Shown one piece after another: positions 41,184 through 52,900 of a stretch of 64,000 nucleotides of DNA. Position 1 is the first letter of the stretch, and every line of letters begins with the position of its first letter. Source of the stretch: Chlamydomonas reinhardtii (taxonomy: Eukaryota > Chlorophyta > Chlorophyceae > Chlamydomonadales > Chlamydomonadaceae); assembly GCF_000002595.2 (NCBI RefSeq), contig NC_057004.1, positions 305,804 through 369,803 on the forward strand. The letters are read 5' to 3'. The notes beneath the pieces were generated by a model. The model did not search any database. It was given only the letters and a program-made list of their open reading frames with translations, and was not told the DNA's origin. A program made the position numbers and the translations under genes.

Positions 41184-41921
41184 GAGCGCGCTGCGCAGCT
41201 GGCAGCTGGCATCCAGCTCGGTGGCCAGGTCGTCCACGGCGCTGCGGCCGCCCAGCCGGTGCCGGCCCCAGCCCGCGCGCAGGCCGGCGGCCGAGTCCTT
41301 GACGGGCGTGGCCTTGCGCTGCGTGGGCAGGTCCTGTGCGCACGGGCGGGTGTGAGCCGTGTGTGGGTATGGGGATCAAGGGCAGCGAGGGTTGCACATG
41401 CGGGAGAAATGAGCGCAGGAGGTCACAGGCGATGAGCAGCAAGGAAAGGGGAATGCGTCCGAGCGTGCGGGCTGGAGCGCCAACGTGCCAGAAGCGTGTG
41501 CGAGGCAGGCGAACGAGTCCGAATGGTCTTCCGCCCAACCCCTCTTCGCTGCTCACCCGGCCCTCCTGCGCTCGCAGTCGCCCAAAGGCCGGCAGCAGCG
41601 CCCCCGGCCGCCGCTGCAGTTTGCGCGTCCCATCCGCACGCTGCGGCGAAGCCAGGACGCCCCGCATAGAAAAGAAGCTCGGCGAGTGGCCCACCGTCTC
41701 CTCAAAAACCGTCTCCAGCGCCCGTTGCACCTTCTTGGCCTTGCTGTTGCCCGCCTGCTGCCAGCATGACACAAATAAATACGTGAGTTCGCGAACGAGG
41801 TAGGCTGCAGGCCAGCCATGCTTACCGAATGTTTCACAACACCCCGCCCCGTCGCTAGCGCTGTGCCTTTCAAGGCGGAGCGAGGTGATGTTAATGTCTT
41901 GCTGTTTTGGCACGAGACCAT
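40605..41921 (-). CDS. Polyglutamine protein of unknown function
   Basis: Minus-strand exons 41826-41921, 41557-41757 and 40605-41333 splice in phase to give about 341 residues. Exon 1 is basic and Ser/Thr-rich. Exon 2 contains the most conserved-looking block, KKVQRALETVFEETVGHSP followed by SFFSMRGVLASP. Exon 3 begins DLPTQRKATPVKDSAAGLR, then DDLATELDASCQLRSALK, and enters 18 consecutive glutamines (CTG array on the plus strand), followed by Gln/Ala/Pro-rich sequence with SQPH repeats. I do not recognise a family. A second acceptor three bases downstream of the exon 2 acceptor (CAGCAG) could drop one glutamine. The long alternative frame through the intron (to 41913) is not favoured because it reads straight through two good donor-acceptor pairs. 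Confidence 0.6.
41127..41180. repeat. (CTG)18 trinucleotide repeat coding polyglutamine
   Basis: Eighteen CTG units on the plus strand read as CAG, glutamine, in the minus-strand gene. It is a pure array, so length variation between strains is likely. Confidence 0.95.
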
Positions 41922-42290
41922 TTTTGCAGCTGTTTAGGAACGAAAGTCCGAGAGGGGTAGCAGGTGCTCAACCGAGCTCCCAAGACATGTTGCTGAAACG
42001 TGAAAGGAGGATGTTAGTTACGAAATGGTGATTGGCCGTGGCTTGTGTGATAAGGCGTCAGCTCAGCGAGGAGCCGGGGCTCCGGGCTGACAGCGACAGC
42101 GCCTGGATTGCGGTCGATCCAGACCGGCTCTTCCATGCTCTGCACATTGTGAGGCGTTGCTTACTGCAGTATTATACAATCCCTTCATGCCAATCTTACA
42201 TAGCCCCACCTTTTAACCCCCTATTTGCTGTTAAAAAAAGAGCATCCTTTGAGTGCTCTGCGGGCGAGGAGGCTGCTCACCTGAGCAGCC
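41922..42290. promoter_or_regulatory. Shared divergent promoter, polyQ gene / RPB6
   Basis: A 369-bp spacer separates the two start codons. It is AT-richer around 42160-42240. Confidence 0.5.
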
Positions 42291-43346
42291 ATGGCTGACG
42301 ACTATGATGAGGCGTAAGTAGGAATAATATAATGCGGCTGGAGCGATTGTACTCGCGGCAGCCACGGCGATGCCGAAATGTAACATAATGCTTTCGCCGA
42401 TGCAGTGGCGGGATGGAGGAGGATATTGGCATGGGCGAGGAGGTGCGTACTTGAAAAGGCATGGGGTGTTGTGCTGGGGTCGCGAAGCATCGCCGCCAAA
42501 CCGACGTTTCCTCTGCAGGCCGGATATGACGACGCGGCGGCGGAGGCTCAGGAGGGCGAGGAGAATATTGAGCTCCTAGACCACGCGGACGGGCAAGCGG
42601 GGCAAGGCGGGGGCCCGCGGCAGCGGATTACCACTCGCTACATGACCAAATATGAGAAGGCGCGAGTATTAGGGACACGCGCATTGCAGATAAGGTGAGT
42701 ACCCGCCGCTGGGCAGGTGTCGGGGAAGAGGGGTGCGAGGCGGGGTGGTCTGGGGGTTTGGCTGGGGGTCTGGGCCTTCGTGGCGTGGCACGGACACGCG
42801 CACTGGCTGCCGCCACTTGCCGCGCTGACATGTCCCTCATTCCGCCGTCTGACCGCCTGACCGCCTGACCGCCGCAGCATGAACGCGCCGGTGATGGTGG
42901 AGCTGTCGGGCGAGACGGACCCGCTGGAGGTAGGGGCAGGGGGCTGGGAGGCAGGGGGCAGGGGGGAAGGGGCAAGGAGGCAGGGGGCCAGGAGCAGCAT
43001 GGGAGGGCAGAGCGGGAGGGGCAGAAGAGTGCAGGGAGTGCAGGGGCCTCGGTCTGGGAATGACAGGTACGGGAACTTCGGAGCGGCCTGTGCAGGAGCG
43101 GCGTGCTGCAGACAGGGTTGCATGGGGTCGGTTGGGCGTCTAGTCGCCTGGTGTTGGGGCTGGCTGTTGGAGGGGCTGGCAGTGTGGGATGGGCGCACAC
43201 GGGGCCGGGCTCGAGGCACGAGGGGCGCGGCGCTGTGGCCCCGGGCCTGCCACCAGCCTGCGGCGAGCCCCGAACCCCCAGCCGCGTACGTGCACGCGCC
43301 CACTCCTGTACGCAGCTCCTCCACCCTCCCTGCTGTGTGCGCGCAC

Positions 43347-43400
<54 letters not shown>

Positions 43401-43743
43401 CTGCTCCCCCTCACCTGCTCCCGCCTCCACCACCACCCCAGATCGCCATGAAGGAGCTGCGCGAGAAGAAGGTGCCCTTCACCATCCGGAGGTACCTGCC
43501 CGACGGCAGGTGCGGGCGGGCGGCGACCGCGTGTGGGCGTGGCGGGATTCGCGTCAGCGTGTGGGCGTGCGCGGGGGCATGCTCGGGGGCGGGGGCTTGG
43601 GGCAGGAAGCGTGTGTGTATGTGCAGGGGCCTGATAGTGATGGCTGCAGGGGCCGGGGGTATCGGGTGTCGCGTTCAGGAAGCGCTGCGGAGGGGGGTAG
43701 GAGCAGCGCTGGAGGCGAGTCCTAGCCTTCCTCCGTACTGGCT

Positions 43744-43838
<95 letters not shown>

Positions 43839-43952
43839 CGCGTGTGTCCGTTCCTTGCGCTCTCTAACACAAAGTATGGCCCTTCCTCACTTCTCCCCTC
43901 CCGCCGCAGCTATGAGGACTGGGCCATCTCGGAGCTGGTGGTGCCGGACTGA
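42291..43952 (+). CDS. RPB6: RNA polymerases I, II and III common subunit RPB6
   Basis: The product is a 132-residue RPB6 (ABC23/omega-type) subunit, shared by the three nuclear RNA polymerases, where it stabilises the largest subunit. Exons are 42291-42313, 42406-42442, 42519-42694, 42878-42929, 43442-43509 and 43910-43952, all in phase. The N-terminus is the usual acidic tail ([20 protein letters not shown]). The conserved core reads [20 protein letters not shown], then [20 protein letters not shown] and [14 protein letters not shown], and ends in [10 protein letters not shown], matching the family end exactly. Length is normal. CA microsatellites lie before the acceptors of the last two introns. 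Nothing appears broken. Confidence 0.96.
43344..43398. repeat. CA microsatellite before a 3' splice site in RPB6
   Basis: The (CA)n run ends about 43 nt before the acceptor of exon 43442-43509. Confidence 0.95.
43745..43837. repeat. CA microsatellite in the last RPB6 intron
   Basis: About 46 CA units end about 72 nt before the acceptor of exon 43910-43952. Confidence 0.97.
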
Positions 43953-44616
43953 GCCACATGGCCGCTGTGTTGGGGGGTGGAGGGGGAGGGGAGGGAGGGG
44001 GTGCGCGGGCCTTGTGGGGCGAGGAGGAGGAGCCGGCAGGTCGGGTGAAGCGCTGCGGGAGCACAGCAGCGGCCGGGCGGGAAGAGGCAGCAGCAATGGC
44101 GGCGGCGGAGGCGGCGGTGGCGGCGGGTCTTGGCCGGCTAGCTGGCGAGGGTGGCGTGGAGGAGGGTGGGAGGGCTGCAGGGCGAGTGCGCCCAGGTGTG
44201 TGGATGGGATCTCTGCCCCGTGGCACTACTGGCTGTGAGCCGCGGGCTGTGTTACTCAGGCGGAGTGTCTCCTGGGCCGGCCTTCGTGGCGTGTGGGCGT
44301 GCGTGTGTACATGTGCGCGCGTATGTATGTGTGCATTCGAACAATCAGAGGCGGCGGCCGTGGGCGGCGGCTCGGGCCCGGGCTGGGTTGGATGAGCGAC
44401 AGGTGATTCGCAGCGGGAGACGGAAGTGGAGTCGGAGCGGACCGTGTGCATGGCCCAGCCACACGCCAGTGGCGGCGGGTTCTGGTGCTGGGAGGCGGGG
44501 CGGGGCCGCGGGGGTGTGCACTGCCGGTGCACTGCCGGTGCGCTGCCGGCGCCCCCCCTCCCCCCCCCCCGCGCACGGAGTTCGGACGTGGGCTTGGATG
44601 GGGCGCGGGTGGCCGT

Positions 44617-44621
44617 TGTAA
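44617..44621 (+). terminator. Candidate TGTAA poly(A) signal for RPB6
   Basis: This is the first plus-strand TGTAA seen beyond the RPB6 stop, about 665 nt downstream, which would imply a long 3' UTR. Confidence 0.35.
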
Positions 44622-45168
44622 GCCCGTGTGCGTGTGACTGGATGCGCCACACCGCTCGCTGCGACCTGCCATCAGCCTCAGTCGCATGTACGCCGTGCGT
44701 ACGTCACCGTGCGTACGGCACCGTGATGGCACTGCGTACACACTACGGCCAGGCCGCATCCCTGTTTCATTCATGCTCAGCTCAGCTACCAGTGCAGCCT
44801 CACACACTTGGTTACTCACGAGGCCTCCATCGCTCCGAGGCAAGTGATTTGACACTGAGACGTCTCACGTCTGAGACACATACTGCATGCACACCGGCCA
44901 GCGCACCAGTGAGCTCCAATCATAGCGCGTTACAATGCTCGACCCGCCACAGTCCCAGACGACAGGAAGCACGAGGCACGGCCCACAGCCGCGTGCTGCC
45001 GTGCACGTCAGCAATGATAATTAATACCGTTCCAAACCGAACACAGTCCGTCAAGTTAGTTAGTTGCACTACTTGCTGCTTGCGTAGCGCCTGACACATG
45101 CACCAACACACGCTAGTACATCAATGCAGTGCCTCATGCATACGGTATCAGCTTGCATACCGGTTAAG

Positions 45169-45173
45169 TTACA
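45169..45173 (-). terminator. Candidate TGTAA poly(A) signal of the proline-rich protein gene
   Basis: TGTAA on the minus strand lies about 90 nt beyond the stop codon at 45260. A second copy is at 44930-44934. Confidence 0.45.
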
Positions 45174-45259
45174 CAGCAAGCCTTGCGCTTGCCGACACGC
45201 CTCGGGGGACCGCGGGTACGCCTGCCGCCCACCGCCCCTCCTCCTCCTCATCGCACTGA

Positions 45260-45490
45260 TCACAAGCGCCGCAACTGCTGCAGGGGACTGAACGGCGAGG
45301 CCACGCCGCCGCCACTACCACCACCCGCCGCCGGCACGGTGGGTGCTGCGGCGCCCCCGCCCCCGCCCCCACCCCCACCCCCAGCCCCACCGGCACCGGC
45401 ACCCCCACCCGCACCAGGCGCCCCTCCTGCCACTGCCACAGACTGCTGCCGCAGCGGGGCCTGTGCGGGTGGCGCCAGTGGCGGTGGCTG

Positions 45491-45521
<31 letters not shown>

Positions 45522-46528
45522 GCTGCTGCTGGGGCCGCCTCCGCCAGCCGCCACAGCCGCCGCCGGCGATCAAACGCCGCCAGGCCCAGGCCCGCCGCCA
45601 GCAGCAGGAGCGTCGCTGTGTGGTGGGTGGTCGAGGGGAGGGGAGGGCAAGATGCGCACGGGACGGGTCCAAGGTAGGGACAGCACCAGTGACGGGTAGG
45701 CACTTCGACTGGCACACCCCATGCAGCCCGACACAGGCGGCGGGGGGGGGGGGGGGGGTTGTGGCGTCGCAGCAGCCCGTGTTCCCTGAGTGGTCTGCAC
45801 GTGCCGCCGTGCCACAACGCAGTGCACGTGCCGGCGTGCCGCATGCGGGTCTCGCAGTTTTGGGGCACATGCTCGCGCACGTGGCCGCATGACAGCCTCC
45901 TCCGCACCCGATGCGGACTCACCTCCCCCGATGGACGCGGCGATGGGCGCGGCTGGGATGGCGAGGTTGCGGGAGGAAGGGGCGGCCTGCCGCTGCGCTC
46001 TTGCCACCGGTGCCGGCGGGGCGGAGGGCGGGGTGGGGGCTGGCGCAGCGGGCGCGATGAGAGCATTCGCCGCCACTGACGGGAGCGGCATTGGGGCGGC
46101 TGTGGCGGCGGTGATGCGGCCGCCTCCACCATCAGCAGCGCTGCGGTTGCGGCTTTCTGCGGCTGTGGCAGAGGCTTTGGAGGCCGCGACCAGGAAGCGG
46201 GCGCCGACTGTTCCTGCTGTTGTATTTCTGCCTGGAAGCAGGTATCCTGTTGCTGTTGCAGCTGTTGTTGGCACAGCTCGATTGTGTGGTGCGGCTGGCG
46301 CAAGCGGCGGCTGCGGCTGCTCCTGCCATCTTCGCCACAGCTGCTCAGCTGTTGCTAATGAGGGACTGGGATGTTGAAGGGTCGCGGGCTGCTGCGGCTG
46401 GGTCTGTTGCAGAGGCTGCGGCGGTGACGTCGTTGTATTGGGAGACCGAGGCGCTGGCATCGGTAGGGATGGTTGTGGCGGTGGCGGCGGTGATGGTTGC
46501 AGCGGTGGCGGCAGCGATCGCGGTGGCG

Positions 46529-46559
<31 letters not shown>

Positions 46560-49470
46560 TGGCGGTGGCGGTGGCGGTGGCGGTGGCGGTGGCGGTGGCG
46601 GTGGCGGTGGCGGTGGCGGTGGCGGTGGCGGTGGCGGTGGCGGTGGCGGTGGCGGTAGTGGTTTCGTCTGCGTTTGCGTTTGTGGTGGTGGTGGTGGCGG
46701 TGGCGATGGCGGTGGCGGCAGGCGAACTGCTGGGGGCGAGGGCGCCCGGCCTCGCACCCTAGCCATTCCGGCGGCCTCGGGGCTCGGGCTTGGGCTGGGG
46801 CTGGAGCTTGGGCTTGGGTTGACATACGGCTTTCCGGCATTCGCCAGCGTCAGCGCTGTGCCGTTGATGGCCCTAGCGCCCGCCGGTGGCGCACCCACCC
46901 CGCCCATTGGCCGCCGCTGACCCGTCAGGTTCCCAGCCGCCGCCGCCGCCACCGCCGCCATTGGCGCCTGCGCCGGTGCCTCTGTGGACGCTCTTGACGA
47001 ATGCGGCTGGGGCTGGGGCCGCGTCTGGCTGGAGCGCGACTGGTTCTGCTGAGACAACCCAGCTTGCAGCTGCTGTGGTGACGGCAGCGCAATGGGCGAG
47101 GGCGGCGAGGGGGAGAGGGCGACCGGTGGAGCAGTCCGCTGCATCCCCGTGACCGCCCGCTGGAGGGCTGCCGACGGCGGCGGAGGCGGCGGAGGCGAAG
47201 GCGGAGGCGGGGGCGGAGGCGGGGATGGGGAGGGCTGCCGCCCTGCAGGCGGCACCGGCGGCGGCAGTTGTGGCGGCGGCGGTGGCTTCCGGAGGCCGGC
47301 GGCGGTGGGGCTGGGCGGCTGAGGGGCTGCTGTGGCCCCGGCCCCAGCCCCCGGCGCCTCGGACTGCTGCTGGGCGGTGCTGGGTGCCGGCACGGCAGCA
47401 GCGGCAGCACCAGCCGCGGCCGCCGGGGCCTGCTGTGCGCCGCGTGTGCGGGTGAGCATGGAGGTGGGCACACCCTGCCAGGCCCAGGGCGGGGCCGGAG
47501 GCAGAGGCGGTGGAGGCGGTGGAGGTAGAGGTGGAGGCAGCGGCGGCTGCACGTACGCGCGGCGAGGTGTGGCCGCAGCTGCAACGCCTGGGGCTGCTGG
47601 CACTGGTGCTGGTGCTGGTGCTGGTGCTGGTGCTGGTGCTGGTGCTGGTGCTGGTGCTGGTGCTGGTGCTGGTGCTGGTGCTGGTGCTGGTGCTGGTGCT
47701 GGTGCTGGTGTTGGTGCTGGTGCTGGTGCTGGTGCTGGTGCTGGTGCTGGTGCTGGTGCTGGTGCTGGTGCTGGTGCTGGTGCTGGTGCTGGTGCTGGTG
47801 CTGGTGCTGGTGCTGGTGCTGGTGCTGGTGCTGGTATCGGTGTGGGTATGGGTGTGGGTGTGGGTGTCGGGGTGATGGCTGTGGGAGGTGGTGTCAGTGG
47901 AGGTGGAGTCGTCGCCACTGACTGGGCAAGAGCTGCAGCCGCTGCCGCTGCACCACTGGTGCCGCCGGTGCTGCCGGTGTTGGTGTTAGCCCTGGTGGTG
48001 GTGGTGTTGGCGGTGCCAGCAGCACTTCCCGCCGGCGCAGCTGCCCTCAGCGCCCCAGTAGGCGAAAGCCCGGGTGACTGCGCTGGCTGCACCGCCGCCG
48101 CCGCCGTCCCTGGGGAGCCCGCAGGCTGTTGCTGTTGCGGTTGCGGCTCCCGCTGCTGCATTTGATGGTTGTGGTGGCGCCCCGGCACCCCCGCCTGCAC
48201 CTGCTGCCACTGCTGCTGCCACTGCTGCTGCCACTGCTGCTGCCAGGGCTCACTGGGAGCTGCGGGCGCCGCCCTTGCCTCCGTTGCCGGCGGCAGCAGG
48301 TAAGGCCCCGCAGTGGGCTGTGACGGCTGGCGCCCAGGCGGCTGTGGCGGCAGGAAGAGCAGGTCGCTGTCCCTGACGTCAAGCGACAGAGAGTGCACCA
48401 GCAGGGGGGCAAGAGAAGCTCCTCCCCCTCCTCCCCCTCCCCCTCCCTCCTCCTCCTCCCCCTCCTCCTGCTCCTGCTCTCCCTCCGCCCCCCAGCCCTC
48501 CCAGCTCGGGCCCCGCCACGTCCATCACCCGCAGCCCCACCAGCGCCAGCCGCAGGTCCACCCCAGCAGCCGGCAGCGGAGGCGGCAGCGGAGGCGGTGG
48601 CGATGGGGCTGGACCGCTGCGGGTGGGGTCGGGCGCTGGCGTTCGCGGGGGCGGAGGTGCAGATGGCGGCGGCAGGGTGAGTTGGCTGAGGAGGGCGCGG
48701 AGGCCGGGTAGGTCGAAGCGGGGCCGGGGGCCGCCCGCGCCGCCTGCTGCCGCGGTGCCGCCGCTTGCGCCTTGCAGCGTCACCCGCAGCTGACGGGGGC
48801 GGCTGGCTGTGCCGCCGGCAGCGGCTGATGAATGTGGGGCGGCTGCCGCCCCTGCTGCCCCTGCCCCTTCCCCTGCCCCTGTGCTGCCGCTGCCAATGCC
48901 GCTAAAGTACATGTCGCCACCCACCACCAGCACCGCGTCATTGCTGCCGCCGCCATCACCACCGCCATCAGATGGCGGCTCCGTTTCCGCATCCGCCTCC
49001 GCCGCCGCGTGGCGCAGCAGCAGCAGCTGCCGCAGCGCCGCCCACAGCTGCTCGGGCGTGTGCAGCACCAGTGCCAGGCGGCCGCTTGACCTGCTGGAGG
49101 CGTCAGTGCTACTGCTACTGTAATTGCTGCTACTGCTACTGCCAATGCTGCTGTAACTAGACCTGCTAGCTGCTGGGCTGCTGTATTTGCTGGTGCTGTC
49201 GGCGCCGGCCAGGCTGCTGCTGCTGCTGCTGCTGCTGATGCTGCTGCCTGCGCTGTCGCTGCGGCCGGCCGAGGGAGCGCTCCTCGGAGGCCTCGGCGGC
49301 TCAGGGAACGGCGACTGCGGCTGCTGTTGAGGCGGCACTGCTCCGCTGCGACCGCCGGCGCCCTGACCATCCGTTACGGCCGCTATTACCGGGGGCGCTT
49401 GAAGGCCAAGCAGCATCCCTCCCGCCACGGCCGCCAGCAGGAGCGGAAGGGCATGTCGCCGCGGGGACAT
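45260..49470 (-). CDS. Proline-rich (HRGP-like) membrane protein with signal peptide
   Basis: The model gives about 1300 residues. A signal peptide opens the protein (RRHALPLLLAAVAGGMLLGL). A Ser-rich stretch follows, then a possible globular part: LALVLHTPEQLWAALRQLL, NDAVLVVGGDMYFSG, LRLALVGLRVMDVAG, LLVHSLSLDVRDSDLLFLPP. These resemble strand repeats of a beta-helix. Next comes a huge proline-rich region with about 38 Ala-Pro dipeptides and a long polyproline block, as in volvocine hydroxyproline-rich wall proteins. A strong donor at 45923 joins acceptor exon 45260-45615, which codes a hydrophobic span (ATLLLLAAGLGLAAF) stopped by DRRRR, so a type I membrane protein is likely. The frame shifts by one base in the low-complexity CTCC tract at 48418-48505: an unseen small intron or an assembly error. 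Function beyond wall or surface is not known. Confidence 0.7.
46521..46656. repeat. GGTGGC hexanucleotide array coding polyproline
   Basis: About 22 near-identical GGTGGC units on the plus strand encode uninterrupted prolines in the minus-strand protein. Confidence 0.95.
47605..47836. repeat. GGTGCT hexanucleotide array coding Ala-Pro repeats
   Basis: About 38 tandem GGTGCT units, with one GGTGTT variant (Thr for Ala), encode an (AP)n rod in the minus-strand protein. Confidence 0.97.
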
Positions 49471-49929
49471 CGCGAGACGTGCCCGGGCCTAAGGCGGCTC
49501 CATGACCAGCTGGCTCATGTGTTGACGAAAAAGATAGAGAGCTGCAACTTTGCAGTAAGCGCTCAGGCTTCGCCGCTTCGCCTGGCGCGGTGCACCTTTG
49601 GTCCGTGGGTCTGCCCTAATTTCACCGGCTTGTGTCCGTATCTTTGCTGCGACAGCATGGAAAATTATAGATTGCTTAATTTGTTAGACTTCTGTCGCGA
49701 GCGAGGCCGAATCCGGCAGCTGGATGTTCCAAAACCGGGCGTGACTGCGACTGCGCAAGTTTCAGTGTACTCCATTCTGGCAACACAATTGCTATTTGTT
49801 GAGTAAGCATTCCACAAGAAGCATGCGTGCGATTAACGAGCGTGCGAGTTCGGTAGAGTTTTTGTTTCTTTCAATTCTATGGTACTCATAATGAACATGA
49901 CTATAGCCGCATAATATTTGTAGCCCACC
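49471..49929. promoter_or_regulatory. Shared divergent promoter, proline-rich protein / LAS1
   Basis: A 459-bp spacer separates the start codons. It is markedly AT-richer near 49660-49920 than the surrounding genes. Confidence 0.5.
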
Positions 49930-52900
49930 ATGTCTGGAAGGCCGGTGCCATGGGCGAGCTGGGAGGAATGGAATGCACTGCGCGAGGACCTATGGAGCGG
50001 CGACGCGCAGCGGCAGGAGGCTGGCTTGCAGCAGGTGAGATAAGGCTTGCATCCATGCATATGTGGGCAAGCAATGCAGACCCCGAGCCGCCGCCCCCGT
50101 GCCGGCGCGACCCAGGCTCCGACCCCCGCCCCCCCCCCCCCCCAACGCTCCCGCCTCACCCCTCCCGCGACTCCCGCTGCACCCGGCGCCCTATTGCTGA
50201 GCACGTCCAGTACCATCCAAACGCACCCACACGTATGTCACACATGTGTGTGTGTGCCCCTGTGTCCCGCCCAGGTGTGCGCCTGGCGGCTGCGCGGCAA
50301 GCTGCCCCTGGGCGTGGACTCCACCGCCCTGCTACTGGACGCGGCGCGGGCCGACCAGGACTGGCAGCGCGGCGTGGCCTGGGCCGCGGAGGCGGAGGCA
50401 CAGGCAGCCGCGGCGGCGGAGCGCGCCGCGGCAGCGGCCCGACACGCGCACCAGCAACAGCAGCGGGCCTCCGCTGCTGCTGTTGCACCAGCGGCCGCGG
50501 CTGACGCCGCCGCCGCTGCCGCTGCGGCTGCCGCTGCCGCGGAGGCGGAGGCGGAGGCGGCTGGCGCCGCCGGTGCGGCGGCTCGGGCTCAGGCGGCAGT
50601 AGCCGCAGGGGAGGTGGCTCTGCGGCTGCGCTACAGCCTGCCGCTGGTGCGTCTGGTCAACGGCATCAGCGACAGCCAGCAGCGGGGCCGGGTGGCGTCC
50701 AGTGTGGCGGTGCTCAGCGACGCCGCGGGTGGGTGGGTGGCTGGGTGGGTGGTTGGATGTGTGTGTGCGTGTGTGTGGAGGCGTGTGTGTTGTGTTGTGT
50801 TGTGTTGCGAGGTGGAGGGGGGAGGGTTTGGAAGTGCATGCCGCAATGAGGGGCCGGAAAGGGCTGGCGGGTGCACTGAGGCACGGGCTCAGGTCGTCTG
50901 TGGCGGGAGGTGGATGGCGGCGTGTGCCAGCAAGGCACTGGCCGCCACTGGAGGTAGGACCTACTCATTGGTCTCGGGCGCATGTGATTGTGGCATTTTG
51001 ACGCCGTGGCTCTAACCGCTCCCTCTCCCTCCCTCCCTCCCCTCTCCCTCCCTCCCTCCCTCCCTCCTCCTCCCTCTCGCCCTCTTCCTCCCTGCCTCTG
51101 TCGCCTCAGGCCTGCCGCGCGCGCTGGTGGACGTGCGGCACGAGGCCACGCACAACGAGCTGCCCAGCCTGCCGCTGCTGAGGGCGGCGGCGGACAGCGG
51201 GCTGGACTGGCTGCGGGACAGCTACTGGTGCGGGAGGGGGGGGGAGGGCGGAGGGCGGGGGAGCCATGCTGTGCTGCTTTGGGTTGGGCTTTTGTTGAGG
51301 ATGTGCGCGAGACAGAGACATACATGCACGCAAACCCACACGGACGCCACGCAGGGACGGGCAGGCGGCGGCGCTGGCGGCGGCGGCGGCCCGCATCGGG
51401 GCACTTCTGGCGGCGCTGGCGGACAGCTGGCGGGCGGCGGCGGCGGCGGGGCTCAGCGGCGGCGGCGGCGCGGCCTCGGACGACGACGATGATGAAGACG
51501 AGCTGGCCTCAGGTGGGGCGTGGGCGTGCATGCATGCATGTGTATGTGTGTGTGTGTGTGTGTTTAAAAGCACAAGGAAAACAACATGTCTGTGTGCTTT
51601 GCTAGAATGCAGAAGCAGCGAGGGTCAACGACGTGCGTTGGTCCGAGGCAGGGTCATCAGCTGTACTGGCGCGTGTTCGGTGTGTGCGGCCCTGTAGCGC
51701 CTCCCTGGGCTCGCGTTAGCACCCGCACTAGCTACTCACCCGCACTGTTTAACACACACACATTGTTTGTAGCCGCCACGGGCGCTGCTGGTGCCTCTGC
51801 ATCCGCCGCCGGCGCCGGCGCTGCTGGTGCTACAGCCTACAGCGGCGCGGAGGGTCAGCGCGTTCGCAAGGAGGCGTTGAGCGAGCTGCGCGGCCTGGTG
51901 CCGCCCGCCTTCACACACGAGCTGCTACAGCCGCTGCTGGACTGCCCGCAGCTACTGCCGCCCGAGCCGCCCGCGGCTGTGGCGGCTGCGGCGGCTGCTG
52001 CGGCGGCCCCGGCGCTGTCGCAGCAGCAGCAGAGGCAGCAGGCAGCGGAGGAGATGGCTTGGAAGTCGGGTGGGTGGCTTGTAGTGTGTGGGCATTGTGA
52101 TGTGTGCGCGGCCTGCTGCGTAACGATCTCTCGAAGTCACTCTACATTGTCAGCGGGTGCGGTGGCGTCACCACTGGAGTCAGCCGCGCCAGGGGTCTCG
52201 CGCATGGTCTTAATCTGTGCCACCCACCCCACAGTGGTACCTGGACCCCCTTGCACGCCCCACCTCCTCCTCATCCTTCTCCTGCTCCTGCTCCTCCTCC
52301 TCCGCCTCCTCCTCCTCTTCCTCCTCCCCACGCCCCGCAGTGATGCAGCAGCTGGCCAAGTGGTACCCCCGGCTGCGGCCGCTGCTGCTGCAGGCAGCAC
52401 TCAGCCGCCTCACAGCACTGGCGGCAGCTGGGGCGGCGGCGGCTGGGGTGGCGGCAGCAGCAGCAGCAACGGAAACGTCGGCGCCAGCGCCGGCGGCGTG
52501 GAACTGGCAGGGGCCTCCGGGCACGGGGCAGGCGGCGGCGGGACTGGGCGGCAGCGGTGGCGGCCAGGAGGAGGGGCGGGCTGCGCGTGCGTGTGCGCGC
52601 TGGGTGCGGCGCCTGCTGCCGGCGTCGGTGTGGGCGCAGCAGGTGAGGGGAGCGGGCGGCAGCTGGCGGGCGGGAGGTGGCGGGCGCATGCGTTTAGGGT
52701 GTGCAGGACTTTGGGGGAGAGGGGGTGGGGTCGTGGGGTGGGGTGTTCTTTGTGTGCTCTGGGTAGAAGCCTGGATGTGACAGGTACATGCTTTTTCGCG
52801 GCCATGAGACCAACAGCCTGAGTTTGCCCTGGTGCCTTTCTCTCCCTCCTCGGCAGCAGCAGCAGCAGCAGCAGGTGCAAGGCGCAGGGGCAGCAGGCAG

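Larger units (their letters stand above)
43953..45259. other. Convergent intergenic region
   Basis: The sequence between RPB6 (plus) and the proline-rich protein gene (minus) holds their 3' UTRs. No supported coding sequence is visible. The part from 44690 to 45180 is AT-richer and contains two minus-strand TGTAA pentamers. Confidence 0.5.

Noticed and set aside
40627-41913. A 428-codon minus-strand open frame covering the polyQ gene in another frame
   Set aside because: It reads through two good introns, and its polyalanine is just the CTG array in a shifted frame. The three-exon model keeps phase and gives polyglutamine with better coding character on both sides.
47332-48165. A plus-strand Gly-Ala repeat protein
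   Set aside because: It is the complement of the Ala-Pro coding hexamer array in the minus-strand proline-rich gene. No plus-strand splice or start context supports it.
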